Positions 17,185 through 26,261 of a stretch of DNA of 64,000 bases are shown here, one piece after another. The translations under genes were made by a program, and so were the position numbers. Within the stretch, counting starts at the first letter, position 1, and each line of letters begins with the position of its first letter. Below the pieces are notes generated by a model. It was not told the origin of the DNA and ran no database searches. It was given only the letters and a program-made list of their open reading frames with translations. This DNA comes from Chordicoccus furentiruminis (GTDB lineage Bacteria; Bacillota; Clostridia; Lachnospirales; Lachnospiraceae): positions 2,583,001 to 2,647,000 of the forward strand of contig NZ_CP048829.1 of the NCBI RefSeq assembly GCF_019355395.1. Direction: 5' to 3'.

Positions 17185-18345
17185 ATGGAGGCCTGTTCCT
17201 TTATTGCGCCCTGCCATTTCGGGCTTGAGGCGGTGCTGAAGCGGGAGGTCACGGATCTCGGTCTGAAGGTCAGACGGACGGACGACGGGCGCGTCTTCTT
17301 CGAGGGCGGTCCGGAAGCGGCCGCGGAGGCGAATCTCCGGCTGCGGAGCGCGGAACGGATCCTGCTCTGTGTGGCGGAGTTCCGTGCGGCGACGTTTGAT
17401 GAGCTCTTCGAGGGGACGAAAAAGATTCCATGGGAGGAGTTCCTCCCGGTCAACGCCCGGTTCTGGGTGGCCAAGGTTTCCTCCGTGCGCAGCACGCTGT
17501 TTTCTCCGTCCGACATTCAGGCGGTTATGAAGAAGGCGATGGTTGAGCGGATGAAGCTTCATTATCACCGGAGCTGGTTCGATGAGGACGGACCGTCATA
17601 TCCGCTGAGAGTGGCGATCCGCAGCGACGTTGTCACCGTCGGACTGGATACGACCGGCACGTCTCTTCACAAGCGGGGATATCGGGTGTCGCCGGTCATC
17701 GCGCCGATCTCGGAGACACTCGCGGCCGCGCTGATCGGGCTTACGCCCTGGCATCCGGACCGGATTCTGGTGGATCCTTTCTGCGGTTCGGGAACCATCC
17801 CCATCGAGGCGGCGATGATGGCGAAGCGGATCGCTCCCGGTCTGCATCGGTCGTTTCTGGCGGAGAGTTGGAACTCAGTGATCCCTTCCGATACATGGCA
17901 TCGGGCGAGGGAGAGAGCACGGGCGGAGGTGATTCCGCATCCGGATGGTGTGGACATTCAGGGCTTTGACATTGACGAGAAAGCGATCCGATGCTCCCGT
18001 GACAACGCGGAGGCGGCGGGGGTGGCGGATCTGATTCATTTTCAGCGGCGTGCCGTGAAGGATCTTCATCATCCGAAGAAATACGGCTTTCTGATCACCA
18101 ATCCGCCTTACGGTGAGCGGCTGGAGGAGAAGGCGGAGCTTCCCGGCCTGTACCGGGAAATCGGGGAGGCATACAGGAGGCTGGACAGCTGGTCGATGTA
18201 CCTGATTTCTTCCTATGAGGATACAGAGAAGGCCATCGGACGCAAAGCGGACCGGAACAGGAAAATCTATAACGGCATGCTGCGGACGTATGTGTATCAG
18301 TATCTGGGACCGCGTCCGCCGCGCCGGACGCACGCGGAACACTGA
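17185..18345 (+). CDS. THUMP-domain RNA methyltransferase (RlmL/YpsC-like)
   Basis: 386 aa, start ATG 17185 after GAAAGGAGACTTC. An N-terminal ferredoxin-like/THUMP region (residues about 1-155) binds RNA. The C-terminal Rossmann domain has the SAM motif DPFCGSGTIPIEAAM and the catalytic NPPY in LITNPPYGERL. Relatives make N2-methylguanosine in 23S rRNA. It resembles the N-terminal half of E. coli RlmL and B. subtilis YpsC, so G2445-type modification is likely but not proven. The next gene follows after 10 bp. Confidence 0.92.
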   Translation: MEACSFIAPCHFGLEAVLKREVTDLGLKVRRTDDGRVFFEGGPEAAAEANLRLRSAERILLCVAEFRAATFDELFEGTKKIPWEEFLPVNARFWVAKVSSVRSTLFSPSDIQAVMKKAMVERMKLHYHRSWFDEDGPSYPLRVAIRSDVVTVGLDTTGTSLHKRGYRVSPVIAPISETLAAALIGLTPWHPDRILVDPFCGSGTIPIEAAMMAKRIAPGLHRSFLAESWNSVIPSDTWHRARERARAEVIPHPDGVDIQGFDIDEKAIRCSRDNAEAAGVADLIHFQRRAVKDLHHPKKYGFLITNPPYGERLEEKAELPGLYREIGEAYRRLDSWSMYLISSYEDTEKAIGRKADRNRKIYNGMLRTYVYQYLGPRPPRRTHAEH

Positions 18346-18355
18346 GGAGGACTGG

Positions 18356-18964
18356 ATGACAAATGTGATTTTTGCGACTGGAAATGAGAACAAGCTGAAG
18401 GAGATCCGGGCGATTCTCTCCGGTCTTGATCTGCACGTAGTTTCGATGAGAGAAGCCGGCATCGATGCGGAGATCGTCGAGGACGGCAGGACGTTTGAGG
18501 AGAATGCCCTGATCAAGGCCCGTACTGTCTGGAAAAGGGCCGGAGGCATCACGATGGCGGACGATTCCGGACTGGTCGTCGACGCGATGAACGGAGAGCC
18601 GGGAATCTACTCCGCCCGCTGGATGGGAGAGGATACTTCCTACCATATCAAAAATTCGGAGATTATCCGGAGACTGGAGGGCGTGCCGGATGAGAAGCGG
18701 ACGGCCCGGTTTGTCTGCGCGATTGCCTGCATCCTTCCTGACGGCCAGGAGCTGACATCCGTCGGTACGTTTGAAGGACGGATCGGCTACCAGGAGGCAG
18801 GGCGGAACGGCTTCGGCTATGATCCGATTTTCTATCTTCCGGACCGGGGCTGTACATCTGCAGAGCTTCCTCCGGATGAGAAAAACGCCATCAGTCACCG
18901 GGGGAAGGCACTGGCGGATATGCGGCGGAAGCTGGAGGCACTCCGGGCGGAAGGAAGGCTCTGA
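18356..18964 (+). CDS. rdgB: XTP/dITP pyrophosphatase (RdgB/HAM1)
   Basis: 202 aa, start ATG 18356 with GAGGAGGACTGG upstream. Family motifs are all present: FATGNENKLKEI, FEENALIKA, MADDSGLVVDAM, GFGYDPIF and SHRGKAL. The enzyme hydrolyses non-canonical purine triphosphates to monophosphates and so cleans the nucleotide pool. It is followed closely by a YfcE-like phosphoesterase, a pairing common in Firmicutes. Confidence 0.95.
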   Translation: MTNVIFATGNENKLKEIRAILSGLDLHVVSMREAGIDAEIVEDGRTFEENALIKARTVWKRAGGITMADDSGLVVDAMNGEPGIYSARWMGEDTSYHIKNSEIIRRLEGVPDEKRTARFVCAIACILPDGQELTSVGTFEGRIGYQEAGRNGFGYDPIFYLPDRGCTSAELPPDEKNAISHRGKALADMRRKLEALRAEGRL

Positions 18965-18990
18965 GTGTCGGAATGCGGAGGGGCGCGGCA

Positions 18991-19503
18991 ATGGAGAGGG
19001 ATCTGTTCAGAATTCTGGTGGTGAGTGATACGCATGGCCGGGGAGACGGGCTGAAGGAAGCGATCCGGCTGGCGAGGCCTTTTGATCATCTGATCCACTG
19101 CGGCGACACGGAAGGACGGGAGCGAGAGATCGCGACGGAGGCGGGCTGTCCCTGTACGATTGTGCGCGGTAACAACGATTATTTTTCCACGCTTCCGGAG
19201 GATGCCGTCGTGGAACTTTCCGGATTCCGGATTTTCGTCACCCACGGTCATCAGTACGGTGTCTCGATGACGACGGAATATCTCCGCGAGGAGGCAAAGG
19301 CGGAGAGATGCCGGATCGCCTGCTTCGGGCATACGCACCGGCCTTATCTTGACCAGTCCGACCCGGAACTGACGGTGCTGAACCCGGGATCGCTGTCTTT
19401 TCCGAGGCAGGAGGGCCGGGAACCGACGTATCTGGTGATTGAGGTGGACCGGCGCGGGCGGCTGCATTTCCTGCAGAATCACATCGGCCGGAGACGCCTT
19501 TGA
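18991..19503 (+). CDS. YfcE/MJ0936-type metallophosphoesterase
   Basis: 170 aa. ATG 18991 is preferred because CGGAGGGG lies about 7 bases before it; an ATG at 18973 is possible. Metal-ligand motifs are complete: VSDTHGR, CGDTEG, RGNNDY, THGHQYG and GHTHRP. These small soluble enzymes hydrolyse phosphodiesters or 2',3'-cyclic nucleotides in vitro. It follows rdgB by 26 bp and is probably in the same transcript. Confidence 0.9.
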   Translation: MERDLFRILVVSDTHGRGDGLKEAIRLARPFDHLIHCGDTEGREREIATEAGCPCTIVRGNNDYFSTLPEDAVVELSGFRIFVTHGHQYGVSMTTEYLREEAKAERCRIACFGHTHRPYLDQSDPELTVLNPGSLSFPRQEGREPTYLVIEVDRRGRLHFLQNHIGRRRL

Positions 19504-19596
19504 GGAACAGGGCAGCCCGGAACGCGGCGCCGGGCGGACTGTAAAGATGGGGAGAAGCCGGAACGGCCGTAACAGATGAATTTTTTGAATTGGATG

Positions 19597-19625
19597 TTGA
19601 CAAAGGAATCTTCCATCCATATAAT
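19597..19625 (+). promoter_or_regulatory. Consensus sigma-A promoter of the tRNA array
   Basis: TTGACA at 19597-19602, a 17-bp spacer and TATAAT at 19620-19625, which is a full consensus match. It lies about 47 bp before the first tRNA, as expected for a strong stable-RNA promoter. Confidence 0.88.
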
Positions 19626-19671
19626 AAAACATGTGCGATTTAAGAACGTGTCGCCGTGATCGGTGCAGTGA

Positions 19672-19746
19672 CGGGGTGTGGCTCAGCTTGGCTAGAGCGC
19701 CTGCTTTGGGAGCAGGAAGCCGCAGGTTCGAATCCTGTCACCCCGA
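19672..19746 (+). tRNA. tRNA-Pro (TGG)
   Basis: Acceptor CGGGGTG pairs with CACCCCG. The anticodon loop TTTGGGA gives TGG, and the T-loop is GTTCGAATC. First of seven tRNAs. No CCA is encoded. Confidence 0.95.
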
Positions 19747-19755
19747 TGAATCTGC

Positions 19756-19826
19756 GCGGGTGTAGTTCAACGGTAGAACACCAGCCTTCCAAGCTGGATA
19801 CGTGGGTTCGATTCCCATCACCCGCT
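19756..19826 (+). tRNA. tRNA-Gly (TCC)
   Basis: Acceptor GCGGGTG pairs with CACCCGC. The anticodon loop CTTCCAA gives TCC, and the T-loop is GTTCGATTC. CCA is not encoded. Confidence 0.95.
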
Positions 19827-19853
19827 CGTTGTCTTTTTGACATGGCAACAAGT

Positions 19854-19927
<74 letters not shown>

Positions 19928-19990
19928 GTCGATTCGTCCTGAAGGCGGGTCGGGGGCCTCCGGTTGAACTGGATGAGCGCCGTATATTCT

Positions 19991-20065
19991 GGTGGGTGTG
20001 GCGCAGTTGGTTAGCGCGCCAGATTGTGGCTCTGGAGATCGTGGGTTCGAGTCCCACCATTCACC
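19991..20065 (+). tRNA. tRNA-His (GTG)
   Basis: Includes the extra 5' G typical of tRNA-His at 19991. Acceptor GTGGGTG pairs with CATTCAC with two G-U pairs. The anticodon loop TTGTGGC gives GTG, and the discriminator is C. Confidence 0.92.
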
Positions 20066-20104
20066 CTCTGCAGTACTTATAGTGCAGTACCTTCTTTCTT
20101 TCGA

Positions 20105-20177
20105 TGGGCTATCGCCAAGGGGCTAAGGCACAGCACTTTGACTGCTGCATTCGTTGGTTCAAATCCAACTAGCCCAG
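20105..20177 (+). tRNA. tRNA-Gln (TTG)
   Basis: Acceptor TGGGCTA pairs with TAGCCCA. The anticodon loop CTTTGAC gives TTG. A U1-A72 pair, usual for tRNA-Gln, is present. Confidence 0.94.
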
Positions 20178-20223
20178 TTCGGTCACTTCCGTGATCATTC
20201 AGAACTGTTTTTCTCGGATATTT

Positions 20224-20296
20224 GGAGCATTAGCTCAGGTGGTAGAGCACTTGACTTTTAATCAAGTTGTCCGGGGTTCGAATCCCCGATGCTTCA
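20224..20296 (+). tRNA. tRNA-Lys (TTT)
   Basis: Acceptor GGAGCAT pairs with ATGCTTC with one G-U. The anticodon loop CTTTTAA gives TTT. The discriminator is A. Confidence 0.94.
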
Positions 20297-20334
20297 CGAA
20301 CGCGTTTGGGTAAGCCAGACGTGTTTCTTTTTAT

Positions 20335-20416
20335 GCGGCTGTGGCGGAATTGGCAGACGCGTTGGATTTAGGTTCCAATATCCACGGATGTGCAGGTTCA
20401 AGTCCTGTCAGCCGCA
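20335..20416 (+). tRNA. tRNA-Leu (TAG)
   Basis: 82 nt with a long variable arm. Acceptor GCGGCTG pairs with CAGCCGC. The anticodon loop TTTAGGT gives TAG. Last of the array; no clear terminator before rho was found. Confidence 0.94.
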
Positions 20417-20532
20417 TGTCTTTCTGATCTGCATTCTATTTTTACAACCGATAACCTGATCAACCGGACGGCTGGCCGCGGTTTGCGAGAGAGGATACAG
20501 CCGACGGACATTTCTTTCGGAAATCATCGAAT

Positions 20533-22629
20533 ATGACAAGAGAACAATATCAGACGATTCATGTGACGAATCTGCGCGAGCTGGCGAAATCCCGCGGAAT
20601 CAAGCGCACGTCCGTGATGAAGAAGAGCGAGCTGATCGACGCGATGCTGGCTCTCGACGCGGAGCATGCAGCCGGCGGAACGGAGCATGTCGTGAACCCT
20701 GCTTCAACAGATATGTCCGGGGAAGGGGCAGATGCCGAAAACGGAGCGTTTCGAAACGGACGGCGGAAACAGACGCCGGTCGCAGAGACGACGCCTTTTT
20801 CTGTGAAGAGTCCGGTTCCGACGGACGGAACCGGATCGGCGGAGACGGATGCGGCTGAGGGAGAGGCTGCGGCGGAAACTCAGAATGCGGCTGTACCGGT
20901 ACGTACAGACGAAGCTTCCGCGGCGGCGGAGCGACCGGCGCCGAATACGTCAGGCCGCGGCCGCAGAGGCCGTCCGGCGGGGCGGAGTGAGACAAGACAC
21001 GAACCGGTCCGGGACGCATCGGAGACAGAATCTGCGCGCCAGAGTACTGTGCGGAGAACGAGAGCCGGCCGGCCGCGCCGCACGGAGACTTCCGGCGACG
21101 ACAAACACGGCGACTCACCGGCGCGGCGTCCGCGGCAGGCGGGCGAGACGCCCCGCGCCGGCCGCCCGCGCCGCTTCGAGGAGACGCGGCATGCGGCAGC
21201 GGAGCACCCATCCGGCAGCCGTGTGAGCGGCCGTGCTGTTCAGGGCTCGGATTACGCATCTTCTCCCGAGCATCCGCAGACGGTCAGCGCGCGGCCAAGA
21301 CGCGGAGGAGACGCGCAGTCCGAGCCGGGTCAGGAGGAGAAGCCATTCTCCCGCCGGCCGGCACCGGAGGAAAGAAAAGCATCCGTAGTTCCGGCCGGCG
21401 GAGCACAGAGGCCGGCGGAGGCGGTCTCTGTGCAGGAACCCGGTCAGAGCAGAGAGGAGCGGGATAACGGTGAAGCGTCCGCGGCGATCCGTCATCGTGA
21501 GGAAGCGGATCACAGATGCCGGGGGATTCTGGAGGTGATGCAGGACGGGTTCGGTTTCCTGCGGAGCGATAATTTCCTTCCGGGCGAAGAGGATGTCTAT
21601 GTTTCCCCGTCGCAGATCCGCCGGTTCAACCTGAAGACTGGAGACATGATCGAGGGGACAAAGCGCGAACGCGGGCAGGGTGAGAAGTACGGAGCGCTTC
21701 TCTACGTTTCCACGGTGAACGATTTTCCGGCGGACGAAGCGCGCCACCGCGCGGTGTTCGAGAACATGACCCCGATCTTTCCCAATGAACGCATCCGCCT
21801 TGAGCGTCCGGACGGGTCAAGGGCGACCCGGATCGTCGATCTTTTCAGCCCCATCGGGAAGGGCCAGAGAGGCATGATCGTCTCGCCGCCCAAGGCCGGC
21901 AAGACGACGCTGCTCAAGGATATCGCCCGTTCCATTCTCACCCGGAATCCGGACGCGAATCTCATCATTCTGCTGATTGACGAGCGGCCGGAAGAGGTGA
22001 CGGATATGAAGGAGTCCGTTCACGGGAAGAACGTGGAGATCATCTACTCGACGTTCGACGAACTTCCGGAGCATCACCGCCGTGTCTCGGAGATGGTGAT
22101 CGAGCGTGCGAAACGGCTGGTTGAGCACCACGAGGATGTCGTGATCCTGCTGGATTCGATCACGCGTCTCACGCGCGCCTGCAACGTTCTTGTTCCGCAG
22201 AGCGGCCGGACGCTGTCCGGCGGTCTGGATCCGACGGCTCTTTATATGCCGAAGCGTTTCTTCGGAGCGGCGCGGAATATGCGTGAAGGCGGCAGTCTTA
22301 CGATTCTGGCGACCGCGCTCGTCGATACGGGAAGCAAGATGGACGACGTGGTGTACGAGGAGTTCAAGGGTACGGGCAATATGGAACTGATCCTTGACCG
22401 CAAGCTCCAGGAACGCCGGATTTTCCCGGCGATCGATATCGTAAAATCGGGCACGAGGCGCGAGGATCTGCTGCTCACGCCGAGAGAGCTGAAGGCCGTG
22501 GACCTGATGCGCCGCCGGATCAACGGCCTCAAGGCGGAGGAGGCGGTGGAATCCGTGATCAATGCGTTCACGCATTACAGCACGAACGAGCAGGTCGTGG
22601 CCGCTGTGCTTCAGAAGTGGGGAACGTAA
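20533..22629 (+). CDS. rho: Transcription termination factor Rho with long disordered insert
   Basis: 698 aa, far longer than the usual ~420. Residues 1-40 form the SAP-like Rho N-terminal fold ([18 protein letters not shown]). Residues about 45-325 are low-complexity, rich in Arg, Glu, Ala, Pro and Gly. The RNA-binding cold-shock-like domain follows ([15 protein letters not shown], then [14 protein letters not shown]). The hexameric ATPase core has Walker [14 protein letters not shown] near residue 455, Walker [15 protein letters not shown] and the Q-loop [10 protein letters not shown]. It terminates untranslated transcripts. Such inserts occur in Rho of high-GC and some clostridial lineages and may bind RNA or promote condensates. 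The ribosome site before ATG 20533 is weak. Confidence 0.95.
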   Translation: MTREQYQTIHVTNLRELAKSRGIKRTSVMKKSELIDAMLALDAEHAAGGTEHVVNPASTDMSGEGADAENGAFRNGRRKQTPVAETTPFSVKSPVPTDGTGSAETDAAEGEAAAETQNAAVPVRTDEASAAAERPAPNTSGRGRRGRPAGRSETRHEPVRDASETESARQSTVRRTRAGRPRRTETSGDDKHGDSPARRPRQAGETPRAGRPRRFEETRHAAAEHPSGSRVSGRAVQGSDYASSPEHPQTVSARPRRGGDAQSEPGQEEKPFSRRPAPEERKASVVPAGGAQRPAEAVSVQEPGQSREERDNGEASAAIRHREEADHRCRGILEVMQDGFGFLRSDNFLPGEEDVYVSPSQIRRFNLKTGDMIEGTKRERGQGEKYGALLYVSTVNDFPADEARHRAVFENMTPIFPNERIRLERPDGSRATRIVDLFSPIGKGQRGMIVSPPKAGKTTLLKDIARSILTRNPDANLIILLIDERPEEVTDMKESVHGKNVEIIYSTFDELPEHHRRVSEMVIERAKRLVEHHEDVVILLDSITRLTRACNVLVPQSGRTLSGGLDPTALYMPKRFFGAARNMREGGSLTILATALVDTGSKMDDVVYEEFKGTGNMELILDRKLQERRIFPAIDIVKSGTRREDLLLTPRELKAVDLMRRRINGLKAEEAVESVINAFTHYSTNEQVVAAVLQKWGT

Positions 22630-22718
22630 GCGGCCGAACTTTCGCGCCGGACGGAATACAGTGAAGCCCCGGAGGTCGGAACGCGGCTGGATTCAGCGTT
22701 AATCCGACCGAATGGATC

Positions 22719-22747
22719 TTGCATTGCGTACAGTGCTGTGTTAGAAT
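22719..22747 (+). promoter_or_regulatory. Likely rpmE promoter
   Basis: TTGCAT, a 17-bp spacer and TAGAAT, located about 125 bp before rpmE and after the rho stop. It gives the ribosomal protein gene its own transcript. Confidence 0.55.
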
Positions 22748-22871
22748 AAAGATCGCTGTTCAGAGGCGGACAGACCGGTATCGCCGAACGGTTCTCCCGA
22801 TCGGCTGAGGATCATGTCTGCCGGACAATCGATCATCCGTGATTCAGAAGATATAAAGAGGTGAGAGTGCG

Positions 22872-23084
22872 ATGAAGGAAGGTATCCATCCGAACTATTA
22901 TCAGGCAACCGTGACTTGCAACTGCGGCAATACATTTACCGTAGGTTCCACGAAGAAGGATCTGCACGTTGAAATCTGCTCGAAGTGTCATCCGTTCTAT
23001 ACGGGTCAGCAGAAGTCGACGCAGGCCCGCGGCCGGATTGAGGCTTTCAACAAGAAGTACGGCATGGGCAAGTCGGAAAACTGA
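22872..23084 (+). CDS. rpmE: 50S ribosomal protein L31 (zinc-binding type)
   Basis: 70 aa, start ATG 22872 with GAGGTGAGAGTGCG upstream. The sequence begins [16 protein letters not shown] and has two cysteine pairs (TCNCGN and CSKCH), marking the zinc-containing form of L31. It is a component of the large ribosomal subunit at the inter-subunit bridge. It is followed by an intrinsic terminator. The rho-rpmE order is conserved in Firmicutes. Confidence 0.97.
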   Translation: MKEGIHPNYYQATVTCNCGNTFTVGSTKKDLHVEICSKCHPFYTGQQKSTQARGRIEAFNKKYGMGKSEN

Positions 23085-23103
23085 TCAGAAGAAATCCATG
23101 CAG

Positions 23104-23128
23104 GGACGGGCTTGGCCCGTCCTTTTTT
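23104..23128 (+). terminator. Intrinsic terminator of rpmE
   Basis: Stem GGACGGGC / GCCCGTCC with a 3-nt loop, followed directly by six T. Confidence 0.92.
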
Positions 23129-23227
23129 CATAACTGCCCGGGAGGCGGGAGAATCGGAATGCTGAATTGAATCACAGCTGTCCGGGAAGCTTTCCCGCTG
23201 CCCCCGCGCGAAATGGAAAGGAGGACT

Positions 23228-24190
23228 ATGACGCAGCATAATTCCGGTATCGGCGGTCAGGCGGTTCTCGAAGGCATCATGATGCGGAACCAGGAGCGCT
23301 ACTCGATCGCCGCCAGAAAGGAGAACGGCGAGATCGCGCTGGAGGTCCGGCCGTATCATACGGTCATCCCGATCAGGGGGATCGAAAAGATTCCGATTCT
23401 CCGCGGCGTGTCGGCCTTCATCGATTCTCTTGTAGTCGGGATCTCTTCCCTGATGTGGTCGGCGGATGCCGTATCGGAGGAGGATCCGGAGGAGGCGAAG
23501 CAGAAGGAGAAAACAGAGGCGCAGCTGAAAAAAGAAGAGCGGCAGTGGCAGGCCATGATGACCGGCACGGTCATCTTCTCAATTGCATTTTCCGTCATTA
23601 TGTTTATGCTTCTGCCGTACTGGCTGGCGGGGCTGATGCGGACGGCCGGCGTGAAAAACGTCTGGGTCAATCTGGCTGAGGCGGTCCTCCGGCTTGCGAT
23701 TTTCCTCGGCTATATGCTGCTGATTTCCCGGATGAAGGACATCCAGCGGGTCTTCGCGTATCACGGGGCCGAGCATAAATGCATCAACTGCATCGAGCAG
23801 GGGAAGCCGCTGACGCCGGAGAATGTGCTGGGATGCTCCCGTCAGCACAGGCGCTGCGGAACGAGCTTTCTGCTGATCGTGATCAGCATCTCGATTATCG
23901 CGTTTCTGATTCTCGGGCTGTTTGATATTCAGTCGGGCGTGATGAGGCTCGTCTGGAGACTGATTCTGATCCCGGTGATCGCGGGGATTTCCTATGAAAT
24001 TCTCCGCTATGCGGCTGTTTCCGACGGACCGGTGATCCGGACGCTGGTCCGGCCGGGGCTGGCGCTTCAGAAGCTTGTGACGAGAGAGCCTGACGCGCAG
24101 ATGGCGGAGGTCGCGATCGCTGCCATTGAAGCTGTGTTTGACTGGAAAGACTGGCAGGAGAAAACCTTTGGAACAAAGAGAGAGGCGTGA
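23228..24190 (+). CDS. DUF1385 membrane protein
   Basis: 320 aa, start ATG 23228 with AAAGGAGGACT just before it (the upstream ATG at 23213 lies inside this ribosome site). Family hallmarks are GGQAVLEGIMMRNQERY, YHGAEHKCINCIE and SRQHRRCGTSFLL. Four or more hydrophobic segments lie at residues about 110-170 and 215-265. The family is found next to rpmE, prmC and prfA in most Firmicutes, but its function is unknown. The His/Cys-rich segment suggests metal binding, which is inference. Confidence 0.93.
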   Translation: MTQHNSGIGGQAVLEGIMMRNQERYSIAARKENGEIALEVRPYHTVIPIRGIEKIPILRGVSAFIDSLVVGISSLMWSADAVSEEDPEEAKQKEKTEAQLKKEERQWQAMMTGTVIFSIAFSVIMFMLLPYWLAGLMRTAGVKNVWVNLAEAVLRLAIFLGYMLLISRMKDIQRVFAYHGAEHKCINCIEQGKPLTPENVLGCSRQHRRCGTSFLLIVISISIIAFLILGLFDIQSGVMRLVWRLILIPVIAGISYEILRYAAVSDGPVIRTLVRPGLALQKLVTREPDAQMAEVAIAAIEAVFDWKDWQEKTFGTKREA

Positions 24191-25034
24191 CACGCTTCCC
24201 GCGCGGGCTCTGCGGCGTGAAGCCGCCTGTCTTCTGAAAGCCGCGGGGATCGAGGAAGCGGATGCGGACGCCGGACAGCTGCTTTTTCATGCCGCCGGTT
24301 TTGATGCGGCCTCCTATCTGCTGCATGCGGAGGAGCCGCTTCCGGAGCCGGTGCGCCGGCGCTTTATGGAATCCGTTCGCCGGCGCGCGGACCGCGAACC
24401 GCTGCAGTATATCATCGGAGAGGCTCCCTTCTACGGGCGCCTCTTTGTCGTACGTCCCGGCGTTCTGATTCCCCGGTTTGATACGGAGACGCTGGTGGAA
24501 CGGATGCTTCCGTACACATTTCCCGGAGCACGAATTCTCGATCTGTGCACGGGCTCCGGGTGCATTCTCCTGACACTGCTTCTCGAAGGGAACGGACCGA
24601 TGAAGGGGACGGGAACCGATCTTTCCGATACGGCTCTTGGCGTGGCGCGCGGGAACGCCGCCCGTTTCGGGGTGGATGCTTCTTTTCTGCGGAGCGATGT
24701 CTATACCAATGTCAGCGGCGTGTATGATATAATAACGGCAAATCCGCCGTACATCCGGACGGATGTGATCGCCTCGCTTGATCCGGAGGTGAGGGATCAT
24801 GAGCCGAGGCTGGCTCTGGACGGGGATGCCGACGGAATGCGTGTGTACCGGAGCATCATCGGCGGCGCCTCCGCCCATCTCTCGGAGAATGGCGTGATAG
24901 GGCTTGAGATCGGCTTTGATCAGGCGGAAGAGGTATCCGCGCTCATGGAGGCGTCCGGATTCCGGAAAATTGAAGTGACGGAGGATCTCGCCGGCCGGCC
25001 GCGTGCCGTGACGGGCCGCCGGGGCGGATCATGA
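24168..25034 (+). CDS. prmC: Release-factor glutamine methyltransferase PrmC
   Basis: 288 aa. The likely start is TTG 24168, which has AGGAG seven bases upstream and overlaps the DUF1385 gene by 23 bases. The SAM motif is ARILDLCTGSGCILLTLL and the catalytic NPPY is TANPPYIRTDV. It methylates the GGQ glutamine of release factors; its substrate gene prfA is next. The N-terminal five-helix substrate domain (residues 5-75) is present. Confidence 0.93.
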   Translation: MEQRERRDTLPARALRREAACLLKAAGIEEADADAGQLLFHAAGFDAASYLLHAEEPLPEPVRRRFMESVRRRADREPLQYIIGEAPFYGRLFVVRPGVLIPRFDTETLVERMLPYTFPGARILDLCTGSGCILLTLLLEGNGPMKGTGTDLSDTALGVARGNAARFGVDASFLRSDVYTNVSGVYDIITANPPYIRTDVIASLDPEVRDHEPRLALDGDADGMRVYRSIIGGASAHLSENGVIGLEIGFDQAEEVSALMEASGFRKIEVTEDLAGRPRAVTGRRGGS

Positions 25035-25145
25035 TATCATGCGTGGGAAGATGCGTGTGCGGCTGTTGATCAGACGGCTTTGCGATACATCAGGGCAGGA
25101 GACAGAACGGGGATGAGCCCGGAAGGAGATGGCTGACGAGATTTG

Positions 25146-26213
25146 ATGAAGGAACAGCTGAGGGCGGTGCTCGGGCGCCGGAAGGAGATCGTCCGTGAGC
25201 TCGCGTCGCCGGAGACACAGCGCGATCCCGGACGGCTGACAGCCCTTATGAAGGAAGAGGCGCAGCTTCAGCCGGTGGCGGAGGCCTGTGAGGAATATGA
25301 GCGCACGGAGACGGAGCTCGGAGACTGCGAAAGCCTCCTGAAAGAGGAGACGGACGCGGAAATGATCGAGATGCTGAAGGCAGAGGCGTCTGCGCTCCGT
25401 GAGAAGCGTGAGGCGCTGGAGATGAGGCTGAAACGGCTTCTGCTTCCGAAGGACCCTGACGACAGCCGCAATGTGATCATGGAGATCCGCGCCGGTGCGG
25501 GCGGCGACGAGGCGGCGCTGTTTGCCGCTGATCTCGCACGGATGTACCAGCGCTATGCCGAGAAGCGGGGATGGAGGACCGAGATGCTCTCCCTCAGCGA
25601 GAACGGACTCGGCGGGATCCGTGAGTGTACGATGCAGATCCGGGGGCAGGATGTCTTCGCGCGCCTCCGCTATGAGAGCGGGACGCACCGGGTACAGCGA
25701 GTGCCCGAGACGGAGAGCAGCGGCCGGATCCACACCTCCACGGCGACGGTGGCAATAATGCCGGAAGCCGAGGATATCGATGAGGTGGAGATCGATCCGA
25801 AGGATATCCGGATCGATGTCTTCCGCGCCTCGGGAAACGGAGGGCAGTGCGTCAACACGACGGATTCAGCCGTGCGGCTGACGCATCTTCCGACGGGCAT
25901 CGTCATTTCCTGTCAGGACGAGAAGTCCCAGATCAAGAACCGGTCGAAGGCGATGAAGGTGCTGAGAACGAAGCTTCTCTATCTCAAAAGGATGGAGCAG
26001 GCCGAGGAACGGGCGGATCTGAGGCGGAGTCAGGTGGGAACCGGGGACCGGTCGGAAAAAATCCGTACCTACAATGTGCCGCAGGGACGTGTCACGGATC
26101 ACCGGATTCATCTGACGCTGCATCGGATTGACAGTATTCTGGACGGAGATATTGACGAGCTGACGGACGCACTGATAGAAGAGGCGCAGACGAGAAGACT
26201 TTCAGGACAATAA
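25146..26213 (+). CDS. prfA: Peptide chain release factor 1
   Basis: 355 aa. The codon-recognition region [18 protein letters not shown] and the peptidyl-hydrolysis motif [16 protein letters not shown] are intact. Cys after GGQ, instead of the common His, is usual in related clostridia. It reads UAA and UAG. The start is unclear: the best ribosome site (GGAAGGAG at 25121-25128) is 17 bases from ATG 25146, and an in-frame TGA at 25134 rules out an earlier start except TTG 25143. Confidence 0.96.
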   Translation: MKEQLRAVLGRRKEIVRELASPETQRDPGRLTALMKEEAQLQPVAEACEEYERTETELGDCESLLKEETDAEMIEMLKAEASALREKREALEMRLKRLLLPKDPDDSRNVIMEIRAGAGGDEAALFAADLARMYQRYAEKRGWRTEMLSLSENGLGGIRECTMQIRGQDVFARLRYESGTHRVQRVPETESSGRIHTSTATVAIMPEAEDIDEVEIDPKDIRIDVFRASGNGGQCVNTTDSAVRLTHLPTGIVISCQDEKSQIKNRSKAMKVLRTKLLYLKRMEQAEERADLRRSQVGTGDRSEKIRTYNVPQGRVTDHRIHLTLHRIDSILDGDIDELTDALIEEAQTRRLSGQ

Positions 26214-26261
26214 CGGGTACAGGCGGGATGCAGGGATCCCGCCGGGGAAAGGAATGAAAAG

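Noticed and set aside
24126-24167. Earlier ATG start for prmC at 24126
   Set aside because: It has no ribosome site and would lengthen the overlap with the DUF1385 gene; TTG 24168 has AGGAG at ideal spacing.
25146-26213. Abnormal GGQ motif in release factor 1 (GGQC instead of GGQH)
   Set aside because: The catalytic GGQ is intact and Cys at this position is common in related clostridia.
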